Below, one piece after another: positions 45,395-54,405 of a stretch of DNA of 64,000 nucleotides. Numbering within the stretch: the first letter of the stretch is position 1; each line of letters opens with the position of its first letter. The DNA comes from Streptomyces prunicolor NBRC 13075 (GTDB lineage: Bacteria; Actinomycetota; Actinomycetes; Streptomycetales; Streptomycetaceae). The notes under the pieces were generated by a model, which searched no databases, was not told the DNA's origin, and saw only the letters and a list, made by a program, of their open reading frames with translations. The stretch lies in contig NZ_BARF01000020.1 in assembly GCF_000367365.1 (NCBI RefSeq), positions 1 to 64,000 of the forward strand, read 5' to 3'. The position numbers were made by a program, and so were the translations under genes.

Positions 45395-46357
45395 ATGACC
45401 GCAACTCCCCCTGCCCTGCCCACCCTTCTCGTCCTGGACGCCGACCCGCTGCCCCGCCTCGGCAAGCTGACCGGGCGGGTGCGCGTCGAGCACGCCGACG
45501 AGTCGACGCTCGCTGATCAACTTCCGTCCGCCGACGTCCTGTTGGTGTGGGACTTCGCCTCGCACGCGGTACGCGCCGCCTGGCCGGGCGAGGGGCCCCG
45601 GCCGCGCTGGGTGCATACCGCCAGCGCGGGCGTGGACCACCTGATGTGCCCCGAACTCGCCGACTCCGACACGGTGGTGACGAACGCGCGGGGCGTCTTC
45701 GACCAGCCGATCGCCGAGTACGTCGCCGCCCTCGTCCTCGCGATGGCCAAGGATCTGCCCAGGACGCTGGAGCTCCAGCGGGAGCGGACCTGGCGGCACC
45801 GCGAGGCGCAGCGGGTGGCCGGAACGCGTGCCTGTGTGATCGGCTCCGGGCCGATCGGGCGGGCAATCGTCCGTACGCTCAAGGCACTTGGCGTGACGAC
45901 CGCGCTCGTCGGCCGCACCCCGCGCACCGGTATCCACGGTCCCGGCGAGATCGACCGGCTGATGGCCCGCGCCGACTGGGTGATCTGTGCGGCCCCGCTC
46001 ACCGACGAGACGCACGGCATGTTCGACGCCCGCCGCTTCGGCTGCATGCAGCCCTCGGCGCGCTTCATCAACGTGGGGCGGGGCCAACTCGTCGTAGAAG
46101 AAGCGCTCGCCGAGGCACTCACCAAGCACTGGATCGCGGGCGCCGCCCTCGACGTCTTCGAGGCCGAACCCCTCACCCCGGACAGCCCGTTGTGGCAGGT
46201 CCCCGGGCTGATCGTGTCCCCGCACATGAGTGGCGACACGGTCGGCTGGCGGGACGAACTCGGCACGCAGTTCGTGGCGGCGTACGAGAGATGGGAGGCG
46301 GGAAAGCCGCTGCCGAACGTGGTCGACAAGAAGCGTGGGTACGTACCGGGGCACTGA
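45395..46357 (+). CDS. D-2-hydroxyacid dehydrogenase (NAD-binding)
   Basis: 320 residues from ATG 45395. The nucleotide loop is VIGSGPIGRAIVRTLKALGV (about 149-168); catalytic residues are Arg in NVGRGQLV (about 229), Glu in ALDVFEAEPL (about 256) and His in IVSPHMSG (about 278). It reduces a 2-keto acid or oxidises a 2-hydroxy acid. Translated with the amidase (22 bases apart). Confidence 0.9.
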   Translation: MTATPPALPTLLVLDADPLPRLGKLTGRVRVEHADESTLADQLPSADVLLVWDFASHAVRAAWPGEGPRPRWVHTASAGVDHLMCPELADSDTVVTNARGVFDQPIAEYVAALVLAMAKDLPRTLELQRERTWRHREAQRVAGTRACVIGSGPIGRAIVRTLKALGVTTALVGRTPRTGIHGPGEIDRLMARADWVICAAPLTDETHGMFDARRFGCMQPSARFINVGRGQLVVEEALAEALTKHWIAGAALDVFEAEPLTPDSPLWQVPGLIVSPHMSGDTVGWRDELGTQFVAAYERWEAGKPLPNVVDKKRGYVPGH

Positions 46358-46379
46358 ACTCCCCACTCTGGAGGGCCGG

Positions 46380-47756
46380 ATGACGACCGAACTCACCGAG
46401 CTGACCGCCGTGGAACTCCTCGACGGCTACCGCAGAAGGGAGTTCAGTCCCGTGGACGCGACCCGCGCCACCCTCGATCGGGCCGAGGAGATCCAGCCCG
46501 CCGTGAACGCGTTCGTACGGCTCGACGCGGAGGGCGCGTTGGCGTCGGCGGCCGAATCGGCGGAACGCTGGCGACGCGGGGAGCCGTCCGGGCTGCTGGA
46601 CGGCGTGCCGGTCACGGTCAAGGACATCCTGCTCCAGCGCGGCACACCGACCCTGCGCGGCTCCAAGACCGTTGCTGAGCAGGGTAGTTGGGACGAGGAC
46701 GCGCCCTCGGTGGCCCGACTCCGTGAGCACGGCGCGGTGTTCATCGGCAAGACGACGACCCCGGAGTTCGGCTGGAAGGGCGTGACGGACTCCCTGTTGT
46801 CCGGGATCACCCGCAATCCGCACGACCCCTCACGCACGGCGGGCGGTTCAAGTGGCGGGAGCGCGGCGGCCGTTGCCCTGGGCGCGGGCCCGTTGTCGCT
46901 CGGCACGGACGGCGGCGGCAGTGTCCGTATCCCCGCGTCCTTCTGCGGCATCTTCGGCCTGAAGCCGACGTACGGCAGGGTGCCGCTGTACCCGGCGAGC
47001 GCGTTCGGCACGCTGTCGCACGTCGGCCCGATGACCCGGGACGCGGCGGACGCGGCGCTGTTGCTGGACGTGATCGGCGTACCGGACGCCCGCGACTGGT
47101 CGGGGCTCGACCGCGCGCCGGGTTCGTTCACGGAGGGGCTCGCGGGCGGGGTTCGCGGCCTGCGGATCGCGTACTCCCCGTCCCTCGGCGGTCAGGTCGC
47201 CGTCCGTCCGGCGGTCGCGGCGGCGGTACGGCGGGGCGTGGAGCGGCTGGCCGCGCTCGGCGCGTACGTGGAGGAGACCGACCCCGACTTCAGTGACCCG
47301 GTGGACGCCTTCCACACCCTGTGGTTCAGCGGGGCGGCCCGGGTGACGCAGAAACTCGCGCCGCAGCAACGGGAGTTGCTCGACCCGGGGCTGCGGGAGA
47401 TCTGCGCGACGGGGGCGGGATTCTCGGCGCTGGACTACCTGGCGGCGGTGGACGCCCGTATGGAACTCGGCCGCAGGATGGGCCTGTTCCACGAGCGCTA
47501 CGACCTCCTCGTCACGCCGACGCTCCCGATCACCGCGTTCGAGGCGGGAGTTGAGGTTCCCAAGGGTTCCGGGCACCGGCGTTGGACCGGCTGGACCCCG
47601 TTCACTTACCCCTTCAATCTGACGCAGCAGCCCGCCGCCACCGTCCCCGTGGGCAGTGACGGGGACGGGCTGCCGATCGGGATGCAGATCGTGGGGGCGC
47701 GGCACCGGGACGAGCTGGTGCTGCGGGCGGCGCACGCGCTGGACGGGGCGGGCTGA
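46380..47756 (+). CDS. Amidase signature family hydrolase
   Basis: 458 residues from ATG 46380, preceded by GGAGGG. The Ser-Ser-Lys triad is visible as K in VTVKDILL (about 82), S in GGSSGGSAAA (about 159) and the next S in GTDGGGSVRIP (about 183). It hydrolyses an amide, possibly of a substrate handled by the neighbouring isomerases. A strong bidirectional hairpin follows. Confidence 0.92.
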   Translation: MTTELTELTAVELLDGYRRREFSPVDATRATLDRAEEIQPAVNAFVRLDAEGALASAAESAERWRRGEPSGLLDGVPVTVKDILLQRGTPTLRGSKTVAEQGSWDEDAPSVARLREHGAVFIGKTTTPEFGWKGVTDSLLSGITRNPHDPSRTAGGSSGGSAAAVALGAGPLSLGTDGGGSVRIPASFCGIFGLKPTYGRVPLYPASAFGTLSHVGPMTRDAADAALLLDVIGVPDARDWSGLDRAPGSFTEGLAGGVRGLRIAYSPSLGGQVAVRPAVAAAVRRGVERLAALGAYVEETDPDFSDPVDAFHTLWFSGAARVTQKLAPQQRELLDPGLREICATGAGFSALDYLAAVDARMELGRRMGLFHERYDLLVTPTLPITAFEAGVEVPKGSGHRRWTGWTPFTYPFNLTQQPAATVPVGSDGDGLPIGMQIVGARHRDELVLRAAHALDGAG

Positions 47757-47770
47757 ACCGGACTGCCCGC

Positions 47771-47802
47771 GGTCGCCGCCGGACGTCACTCCGGCGGCGA
47801 CC
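47771..47802. terminator. Bidirectional terminator between convergent genes
   Basis: Perfect 13-base arms GGTCGCCGCCGGA and TCCGGCGGCGACC with a 6-base loop between the amidase and DUF3830 genes. Confidence 0.85.
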
Positions 47803-47816
47803 GTCTCAGCGGCTCC

Positions 47817-48311
47817 CTACGCCCGCCGGAAGCTGAGGCTCTCCCCCGCCGCCCCCGACCGCCACAGGTCGTTGCAGGCCTCCGCCATCTCCTCCAGGCC
47901 CTCGACCACCTGGCCCCAGACGATGCCGGGCACCCAGCCCACGTCGCCGTTGAGGAGGAGGTTGTTGCGTTCGTAGAACAGGGCCAGGTCGACGACCGTC
48001 GTGCCGGCGCGGACCTCGCGGTCGTAGCCGTAGGCCTTCGTGCCGAGTTCCGTGCCGGCGAAGGCGAAATAGCAGAGATCGCCCGGTATGGGGGTGACTG
48101 TGGGGTTTTCCAGCGGGGGTTCCGTTTCTGCGAATGGCGGGAAAAGGGCGTAGATCTCGTTGCGGGCGTACTTGGCGTGGTAGACGTCGCCGATTAGCGG
48201 GAGTGCGTCCCAGATGGCCGCGCAGGTCAGCGGCGCACGTTCTACCAGCAGTTTTGCCCGGCAGTGGACGTTCCGCTTTGCGAGTGAGACCTCGATGAAG
48301 TGATCCGTCAT
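47817..48311 (-). CDS. DUF3830 family protein
   Basis: 164 residues from ATG 48311, preceded by GGAAG. It has KLLVERAPLTCAAIWDALP, AKYARNEIYALFPPF, DLCYFAFAG and YERNNLLLNGDVGWVPG, the family's characteristic order; the fold resembles cyclophilin-like barrels. Function unknown, but these genes recur beside amidase/isomerase/transporter clusters like this one. Confidence 0.85.
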   Translation of the reverse strand: MTDHFIEVSLAKRNVHCRAKLLVERAPLTCAAIWDALPLIGDVYHAKYARNEIYALFPPFAETEPPLENPTVTPIPGDLCYFAFAGTELGTKAYGYDREVRAGTTVVDLALFYERNNLLLNGDVGWVPGIVWGQVVEGLEEMAEACNDLWRSGAAGESLSFRRA

Positions 48312-48358
48312 GTCTTCCAGAGTGCATAACCCGGGAGCGGTCGGGTAGCTGCGCGCCC

Positions 48359-49276
48359 ATGGCTCCACCAATTGGGAACGACAGACACACATCCGGTCAC
48401 ACGCCGGGTCACACCCGCCGGGCACTGCTCGCCGGGGTGGCGGCGGCGGGTGCGCTGGGCGCGGCCGGCTGCAGTCGTGTGGCCACCGCGTCGACCACGA
48501 GCGGGGGTGAACTGCTCGACCGGCTGAAGGCGCAGGGCGTCGTACGGCTGGGGATCGCGGGTGAGATCCCGTTCGGGTACATCGACAGGGACGGTCAACT
48601 GACCGGTGAGGCGCCGAAGTTGGCGGAAGCGATCTTCAAGCGGCTCGGCGTCGACAAGGTGCAGCCCGTGCCCACCGAGTTCGGCTCGCTCATACCCGGC
48701 CTGAACTCGCAGCAGTTCGACGTCGTGGCCGCCGGGATGTACGTGACCCCGGAACGCTGTGCGCAGGTCATCTTCGCCGACCCGGACTACCAGGTGCTCG
48801 ACGCGTTCGTCGTCCGCAAGGGCAATCCGAAGGGGCTGCACACCTACAAGGACGTCGTCGCGAAGAAGGCGAAGTTCGCCACCGGCACCGGGTACGCCCA
48901 GATCCAGCACGCCGTCGACGCCGGGTACAAGCAGAGCGACATCCTGATCGTCCCGGACCAGGTCGCCGGGCTGAACGCCGTAGAGGCAGGGCGAGTTGAC
49001 GTCTTCGCCGGTACGGCGCTCACCACCCGCGCGGTCGTGAAGAAGTCCGCCAAGGCCGAGTCGACCACGCCCTTCGCGCCGCTCGTCGACGGGAAACCGC
49101 GGATCGACGGGGGTGCCTTCGCGTTCCGGCCGACCGAGACGAAGCTGCGCGACGCCTTCAACGCCGAGCTGCACAAGCTCAAGAAGAGCGGGGAGCTGTT
49201 CCGCATCCTGCGGCCCTTCGGGTTCACCAAGGCCGAGATGACGAACCTCACCGCGAAGGAGCTCTGCGCCGGATGA
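48359..49276 (+). CDS. ehuB: EhuB-type ABC transporter substrate-binding protein
   Basis: 305 residues. Signal with HTRRALLAGV (possible twin-arginine) and lipobox LGAAGC (about 34-39). A family 3 solute-binding fold: VVRLGIAGEIPFGYIDRDGQ. The family name comes from ectoine/hydroxyectoine uptake, but the substrate here is not proven; no ectoine-hydrolase genes are adjacent. Only 47 bases separate it from the divergent DUF3830 gene. The next gene overlaps by 4 bases. Confidence 0.8.
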   Translation: MAPPIGNDRHTSGHTPGHTRRALLAGVAAAGALGAAGCSRVATASTTSGGELLDRLKAQGVVRLGIAGEIPFGYIDRDGQLTGEAPKLAEAIFKRLGVDKVQPVPTEFGSLIPGLNSQQFDVVAAGMYVTPERCAQVIFADPDYQVLDAFVVRKGNPKGLHTYKDVVAKKAKFATGTGYAQIQHAVDAGYKQSDILIVPDQVAGLNAVEAGRVDVFAGTALTTRAVVKKSAKAESTTPFAPLVDGKPRIDGGAFAFRPTETKLRDAFNAELHKLKKSGELFRILRPFGFTKAEMTNLTAKELCAG

Positions 49277-49992
49277 CCTCGGGACTCTGGGAACTCGTCC
49301 TCAAGGGGATCTGGACCACCGTCCAACTCCTCGTCCTCAGCGCGCTGTTGGCCACCGCCGTGTCCTTCGTCGTCGGCATCGCCCGCACCCACCGGCTGTG
49401 GATCGTCCGCTTCCTCGCCGGTCTGTACACCGAGGTGTTCCGCGGCACCTCCGCCCTCGTCATGATCTTCTGGGTGTTCTTCGTCCTGCCGGTCGCCTTC
49501 GGCTGGCAACTGGTCCCGCTGTGGGCGGGCACCCTCGCCCTCGGCCTGACCTACGGCGCGTACGGCACGGAGATCGTGCGCGGCGCCCTGAACGCGGTGG
49601 ACCCGGCGCAGCAGGAGGGCGGGGTCGCGCTGAGCTTCACGCCCTGGCAGCGGATGCGGCTGATCCTGCTGCCGCAGGCGGTGCCGGAGATGATCCCGTC
49701 CTTCTGCAACCTGCTGATCGAACTCCTCAAGGGCACCGCCCTGGTCTCGGTCATGGGCATGGGCGATCTCACCTTCAGCGCCAACCTGGTGCGGCTCGCG
49801 CTGCAGCAGAGCGCGGAGATCTACACGTACATCCTGCTCATCTACTTCGTGATCGCGTTCGCCCTCACCCGGCTGATGCGCGGGCTGGAGAAGAAGCTGA
49901 AGGCGGGGATCGGCAAGGCGCCCGGCAACGAGAAGGCCGCGCGTGAGCTGAAGCGCGCGCAGACCACGGGTGTCGGAGGTGGCGTCGCGTGA
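49273..49992 (+). CDS. ehuC: EhuC-type ABC transporter permease
   Basis: 239 residues. Amino-acid-type (HisM) permease, about five membrane segments; the EAA-like loop is QEGGVALSFTPWQRMRLILL (about 115-134). Basic Lys-rich C-terminus (about 200-235). Overlaps ehuB and ehuD. Confidence 0.84.
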   Translation: MTSGLWELVLKGIWTTVQLLVLSALLATAVSFVVGIARTHRLWIVRFLAGLYTEVFRGTSALVMIFWVFFVLPVAFGWQLVPLWAGTLALGLTYGAYGTEIVRGALNAVDPAQQEGGVALSFTPWQRMRLILLPQAVPEMIPSFCNLLIELLKGTALVSVMGMGDLTFSANLVRLALQQSAEIYTYILLIYFVIAFALTRLMRGLEKKLKAGIGKAPGNEKAARELKRAQTTGVGGGVA

Positions 49993-50639
49993 AGTGGGAC
50001 TGGAACGCCGTGAGCGAGTTCATGCCGTACTTCTGGGACGGCCTGAAAGTCACCCTGCAGATCCTGGTCCTCGGATCACTGATCTCGTTCGTCCTCGGGC
50101 TGGTGTGGGCGCTGCTGATGCGGACGCCGACTCGCTGGGTGCGCTGGCCAGTTGGGATCGTCACCGAGTTCGTGCGGGACACCCCGCTGCTGGTCCAACT
50201 GTTCTTCCTGTTCTACGTGTTGCCCGAGTGGGGCCTGACCTTCTCCGCGCTGACCACCGGTGTCTTCGCGATCGGGCTGCACTACTCGACGTACACGATG
50301 CAGGTCTACCGCGCGGGCATCGAGGCGGTGCCCGTCGGCCAGTGGGAGGCGGCGACCGCGCTGAACCTGCCGGTGCGCCGGACCTGGACGGCCGTGATCC
50401 TGCCGCAGGCGATCCGCCGGGTGATCCCGGCGCTGGGCAACTACGTGATCGCGATGCTCAAGGACACCCCGATCCTGATGGTGATCACCGTGCTCGAACT
50501 GATGGGCCAGGCCCGGCTGTTCTCCCAGGAGCACTACCAGTTCACCGAGCCCATCACGGTGATCGGGGTGGCCTTCATCCTCATCTCCTATCCCGCCTCC
50601 CTGCTGATCCGAGCCCTGGAGCGACGCCTTGTCCGCTGA
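49989..50639 (+). CDS. ehuD: EhuD-type ABC transporter permease
   Basis: 216 residues from GTG 49989 in a GTGA overlap. Second HisM-type permease; the EAA-like loop is WEAATALNLPVRRTWTAVIL (about 119-138). The end overlaps the ATPase gene by 11 bases. Confidence 0.84.
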   Translation: MKWDWNAVSEFMPYFWDGLKVTLQILVLGSLISFVLGLVWALLMRTPTRWVRWPVGIVTEFVRDTPLLVQLFFLFYVLPEWGLTFSALTTGVFAIGLHYSTYTMQVYRAGIEAVPVGQWEAATALNLPVRRTWTAVILPQAIRRVIPALGNYVIAMLKDTPILMVITVLELMGQARLFSQEHYQFTEPITVIGVAFILISYPASLLIRALERRLVR

Positions 50640-51426
50640 CACGCCCCTGACGAAGGAAACCGACGCCAACGCCAACCCCCCGGTGGACGGCAGCGAGTTG
50701 ATCCGCCTGGACCATGTGACGAAGCGCTTCGGGTCCAACACCGTGCTCGACGACCTCGACTTCGCCGTCGAGTCCGGCAAGCACGTCACCCTGATCGGTC
50801 CCTCCGGGTCGGGCAAGACCACGATCCTGCGGCTGCTGATGACCCTGACCAAGCCGGACGAGGGCACGATCACCGTCGACGGGGAGCAGCTGTTCCCCGC
50901 GCCCGAGAAGCAGATCCGGGAGATCCGCAAGAAGATCGGGATGGTGTTCCAGCAGTTCAACCTGTTCCCGAACATGACCGTGCTGCGCAATGTCACCGAG
51001 GCACCGGTCACCGTCCTGGGCCTGCCCAAGGACGAGGCGGAGGCGCGCGCCCTGGAGCTGCTCGACCTGGTCGGCCTCGCCGACAAGGCCGGCGCCCGCC
51101 CGACCCAGCTCTCCGGCGGCCAGCAGCAGCGCGTCGCGATCGCACGGGCGCTGGCGATGCGCCCGCAGGTCCTTCTGCTGGACGAGGTGACCTCCGCGCT
51201 CGACCCGGAACTGGTCGCGGGCGTCCTCGACGTCCTGCGGGACATCGCCCGCACCACCGACATCACGATGCTCTGTGTGACCCACGAGATGAATTTCGCC
51301 CGTGATATTTCGGATCAAGTCCTGATGTTCGACTCGGGAAAGGTCATCGAATCGGGCCCGCCGGAGCAGATCTTCGGCGATCCGGAACAACAGCGGACCC
51401 GGGAATTCCTCGGCGCGATTCTTTGA
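50629..51426 (+). CDS. ehuA: EhuA-type ABC transporter ATPase
   Basis: 265 residues from TTG 50629, chosen because GGAG lies 8 bases upstream and it continues the operon. Walker A GPSGSGKTT (about 54-62), Q loop VFQQFNLFP, signature LSGGQQQR (about 163-170), Walker B LLLDEVTSALD (about 183-193) and the H loop CVTHEM. Energises EhuBCD uptake of a polar amino-acid-like compound. Confidence 0.92.
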   Translation: MSADTPLTKETDANANPPVDGSELIRLDHVTKRFGSNTVLDDLDFAVESGKHVTLIGPSGSGKTTILRLLMTLTKPDEGTITVDGEQLFPAPEKQIREIRKKIGMVFQQFNLFPNMTVLRNVTEAPVTVLGLPKDEAEARALELLDLVGLADKAGARPTQLSGGQQQRVAIARALAMRPQVLLLDEVTSALDPELVAGVLDVLRDIARTTDITMLCVTHEMNFARDISDQVLMFDSGKVIESGPPEQIFGDPEQQRTREFLGAIL

Positions 51427-51646
51427 CAATTATTCAATTACGACACGTGAGCAATCGAACACCCAAGGTCCGCGCCACGGGCAATGACCAAGGCATATGC
51501 CAATTGTCTCGCGCCGCAGTTGGGAGGCCGTAAGGAGGGCCATAATCTCGCCAACAGCCGCTCCACATCGGCCGTTTGACAGCTATCGTGGAGGGGATTC
51601 GCTGTCCGGTATCACGGCCCAAAAAGCGAGCGCAGGGAGAAACACC

Positions 51647-52405
51647 GTGGCGCTGATGCACGAGCCGACCGCTCCCTACCACTCGGTACAGGACGCACTG
51701 CGCATCCTGGAGACAGTCGCCGGACACGCCACCGGCGTCACGGACACCGAACTCGCCCGTCGCACCGGCCTCGGCACCGAGCGCCTGACGATACTGCTGC
51801 GGACCCTGCGCCGCGAGGGCTACGTCGAGCAGCTCACCGACGGCGCGTACATCACCGGCGAGGCGCTGAGCCGGCTCGGTTCCGCGGCGGGCCGGGAGCA
51901 GGCGGTGCGCGAGCAGATCCAGCGGACCCTGGACCGGCTGCGCGACTCCCTGGGCGCGGCGGTCTACGTCAGCCGGTACGTCGACGGCGAGGTCACGATC
52001 ACCCAGTACGCGGCCGGGCCCGCCACCCCGGCGGTCAACGAGTGGGTCGACTTCCGCGTCTCCGCGCACGCGACCGCGCTCGGCAAGAGCCTGCTGGGCC
52101 AGCTCGACCACAACGGCCGGCGCGACCATCTCTCCCGGCACAAGATGGCCCGCCTCACCTCGCGCACGATCACCAGCGACCGGCTGCTGCTCTCCCGCCT
52201 GGAGACCCAGCCGCCGACCGTCCCGCACCTCGACCTCCAGGAGTACGCGGTGGGCACGGTCTGCGCGGCCGTCCCGATCACGGCCGGCGCCTCGGTCGGC
52301 TGCCTGGCCCTCTCCCTCCCGGTCGAACACGCCCACCGCCTGCGCCAGGCGGCGGACACGCTGAACCGTGAAGCGGGCCCGGTGCTGCTGTCGCTCGCGA
52401 TCTGA
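51647..52405 (+). CDS. IclR-family regulator
   Basis: 252 residues from GTG 51647 (GGGAGA upstream). N-terminal winged helix (about 10-65, ALRILETVAGHATGVTDTEL) and the C-terminal IclR effector domain (FRVSAHATALGKSLLGQL). It is in the same direction downstream of ehuA with a 220-base gap and is the probable regulator of the cluster. Confidence 0.9.
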   Translation: MALMHEPTAPYHSVQDALRILETVAGHATGVTDTELARRTGLGTERLTILLRTLRREGYVEQLTDGAYITGEALSRLGSAAGREQAVREQIQRTLDRLRDSLGAAVYVSRYVDGEVTITQYAAGPATPAVNEWVDFRVSAHATALGKSLLGQLDHNGRRDHLSRHKMARLTSRTITSDRLLLSRLETQPPTVPHLDLQEYAVGTVCAAVPITAGASVGCLALSLPVEHAHRLRQAADTLNREAGPVLLSLAI

Positions 52406-52504
52406 GGGCTGTCGCGACCCTGGTCCGAAGCACCCGTCCGGACCAGGTAGTATTTTTCTTGTCGCCCTCCGCGAGACTCAGATCCAGCGGAAGGCGTGAG
52501 TCAC

Positions 52505-52578
52505 GCGCCGCTAGCTCAGTTGGTTAGAGCAGCTGACTCTTAATCAGCGGGTCCGGGGTTCGAGTCCCTGGCGGCGCA
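52505..52578 (+). tRNA. tRNA-Lys (CTT), second copy, left boundary of the island
   Basis: Acceptor GCGCCGC (52505-52511) pairs with GCGGCGC (52571-52577), discriminator A. Identical to the copy at 36629. Its 3' half (52532-52579) is repeated with two differences at 60633-60680; the complete gene is thus probably restored by an inserted element. Confidence 0.95.
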
Positions 52579-52579
52579 C
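52532..52579 (+). repeat. attL-like direct repeat (3' half of tRNA-Lys)
   Basis: 48 bases from the anticodon arm to the 3' end. It matches 60633-60680 except at two positions in the variable loop (GGGTCC against AGGCCC). Confidence 0.85.
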
Positions 52580-52591
52580 TGTGTGTGACCT

Positions 52592-52619
52592 GGGCATCCT
52601 TCTCATCGGAAGGGTGCCC
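52592..52619 (+). terminator. Terminator behind the island-side tRNA end
   Basis: Arms GGGCATCCTTC and GAAGGGTGCCC (one G-T pair) with a six-base loop, followed by TTGGTCGTTTT. It differs from the usual tRNA-Lys terminator seen at 36709 and 60685, as expected of an inserted element. Confidence 0.75.
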
Positions 52620-52826
52620 TTGGTCGTTTTCGGGGTCGGATGCCAGCGAGGGGCTGACGGCGGCGTCGTCCGGTTGTACGGCGGGTGGTTGGGGAACGAG
52701 CGCGGCGGCGCACCGGGTGAACGGCGGAAAGATCACGATTCGCCGGGCGACCACCTGAGGCGACGTGAGTAACGTGCCCTGGCACTGATGAAGTCACGAC
52801 GACGACCACGCGGGAGTCCAGAAGCG

Positions 52827-53009
52827 CTACCTCTCCTTGGCGAACTCCACGAATGCCACCCAAGTGACCGGCTGGACGGCCACAGCTCTACGACTGCGTT
52901 CCTTGGTGTCCCGCACCATCACCATCGTCGGCTCGTTGTCTGCCACTTCAACGCAGTTCTCGGTCCCGGTGTAGGAACTGGTGCGCCAGTTCAGGGTTAC
53001 AGGCTGCAT
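52827..53009 (-). CDS. DUF397 small protein (island)
   Basis: 60 residues. NWRTSSYTGTENCVEVADNE is the DUF397 start, ending VAFVEFAKE. Downstream of the XRE gene by 9 bases; probable antagonist of it. Confidence 0.9.
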   Translation of the reverse strand: MQPVTLNWRTSSYTGTENCVEVADNEPTMVMVRDTKERSRRAVAVQPVTWVAFVEFAKER

Positions 53010-53018
53010 GGTGCTCTC

Positions 53019-53873
53019 CTAATCGCTCGGCGTCTGATCGAAGTGTTGGCTGGCGGTGAGGATGAGGTCGCGGACAGCGGTGCCGTAGACCGCTGACTGC
53101 TTCAAGAGGGCGAAGGCTTTGGTGTACAACTCGATCTCTCGGGGCTGTGTGACGGAGAACTCCGCCGAGTAGGTCTCAACGAGGACGAGCTTGTCGTCGA
53201 ACATGGAGAAGGAGTTGCCGGGCCAGATACCGATGGACGCGGAGCGCGGGATGATGCCCAGGCTCATCCGGGGCAGCCGCATCACCGCCAGCAACCGGTC
53301 GAGCTGCCCCTTCATCACCTCCGGTCCTCCGAAGTTCGTGTAGAGCGCCTGCTCGCCGAGCACGACGTTGAAGATCCGGTTGCCTCGGTACAGGTACTGC
53401 TGTCGTTCCAGCCGCTTGGCGGTGGCGGCTTCCGCGTCGTCAGGGATCTCGTAGTAGTCGACGACCTGGCGGAAGGTCTCGGCCGCGTACTCCGCGGTCT
53501 GGAGGGTTCCCCACACCAGCGTCGGGTGCCAGATGCGGAAGACCTTGGTCTTGGCGTAGATCGGCAAGGCCTTCTTCTGCCGCTGCTCCGCGCCGGTCTG
53601 GAACTGCCGACGCCACTCAAGCCACAGCTCATCGATGTGCCGCACCGTGGCGATCAGGTCGGCGAGGTGCTCTTGCCGGTCGGTCTTCATGCACCAGGTA
53701 CGGATGTCGTCTTCGCTGGGGTTCTGCTTGCCGTTCTCCAGCCGGGAGACCTTGGACTCCGCCCACCCGGTGGCTACGGCGAATGCCCGACCGCTCGCGA
53801 ACCCCGCATCCTTGCGGAATCCGCGTAGCCGGGCACCCAGTGCCTCTCGTGCTTCTTGCGCTTGGTTGCTCAC
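53019..53873 (-). CDS. XRE-family regulator with DUF5753 domain (island)
   Basis: 284 residues from GTG 53873. Helix-turn-helix at about 11-65 (ARLRGFRKDAGFASGRAFAV) and DUF5753 with IWHPTLVWGTLQTAEYAAET (about 112-131). It is the likely regulator of the island; a TTGCGC/GCGCAA inverted pair lies in the divergent promoter region at 54807-54884. Confidence 0.9.
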   Translation of the reverse strand: MSNQAQEAREALGARLRGFRKDAGFASGRAFAVATGWAESKVSRLENGKQNPSEDDIRTWCMKTDRQEHLADLIATVRHIDELWLEWRRQFQTGAEQRQKKALPIYAKTKVFRIWHPTLVWGTLQTAEYAAETFRQVVDYYEIPDDAEAATAKRLERQQYLYRGNRIFNVVLGEQALYTNFGGPEVMKGQLDRLLAVMRLPRMSLGIIPRSASIGIWPGNSFSMFDDKLVLVETYSAEFSVTQPREIELYTKAFALLKQSAVYGTAVRDLILTASQHFDQTPSD

Positions 53874-53880
53874 TGATGGG

Positions 53881-54405
53881 TCAGGGCTTGTACTCGGCGT
53901 GTGGGATGGCGTCGGCCCAGAGCAAGTCGCGTACGCGGACACATGCGGCCACGGTGTCGGGGTCCTCGATGATCTCGGAGCCCAGGACACGGCCCTCCGG
54001 ATCGAAGTGGCCGACCGCAAGGAGACGATCGTCGTACAGCCACCAGTCGTTGCCAGCCAGGGGGAAGGTGACGCCCTCGGGCAATCGGTGTCGCGGTAGC
54101 CATCGGATGTCCTCGCCGGCCTCGATGTTGAGGTGGGTCAGCGAGTACTCCCATCCGACGTACTCGGAGTGAGGCTCCGTGATAATTCGGACACGTCGCA
54201 CCGTCTTACCTTCACCCGTGACGCGCTTCATCAGCGTCATCCACGGATCGAGCCACACGTAGTCGTCCGGCTCACCCCGCTGCCACCTGGCGTACGGCGT
54301 GTCTTCGACGGGAGACCCGTAGTCGTCCCGCAGCTCCAGGTGGAAGGCGTCGCGCTCGAAGCTGCGGAACAGCTCGTCACGCTGTGCGGGGGTGATCAGG
54401 TCCAC
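53881..54405 (-). CDS. DUF6879 family protein
   Basis: 174 residues from GTG 54405, preceded by GGAGGAG. It has ITPAQRDELFRSFERDAFHL, AYGRWQRGEP-like ARWQRGEPDDYVWLD, RRVRIITEPHSEYVGWEYS and DWWLYDDRLLAVGHFDPEG, the recognised family order. Commonly found beside XRE/DUF397 genes. Function unknown. Confidence 0.85.
   Translation of the reverse strand: MDLITPAQRDELFRSFERDAFHLELRDDYGSPVEDTPYARWQRGEPDDYVWLDPWMTLMKRVTGEGKTVRRVRIITEPHSEYVGWEYSLTHLNIEAGEDIRWLPRHRLPEGVTFPLAGNDWWLYDDRLLAVGHFDPEGRVLGSEIIEDPDTVAACVRVRDLLWADAIPHAEYKP

Noticed and set aside
52524..52754. Minus-strand frame with GTRTPDPLIKSQ
   Set aside because: Antisense of tRNA-Lys; not a gene.
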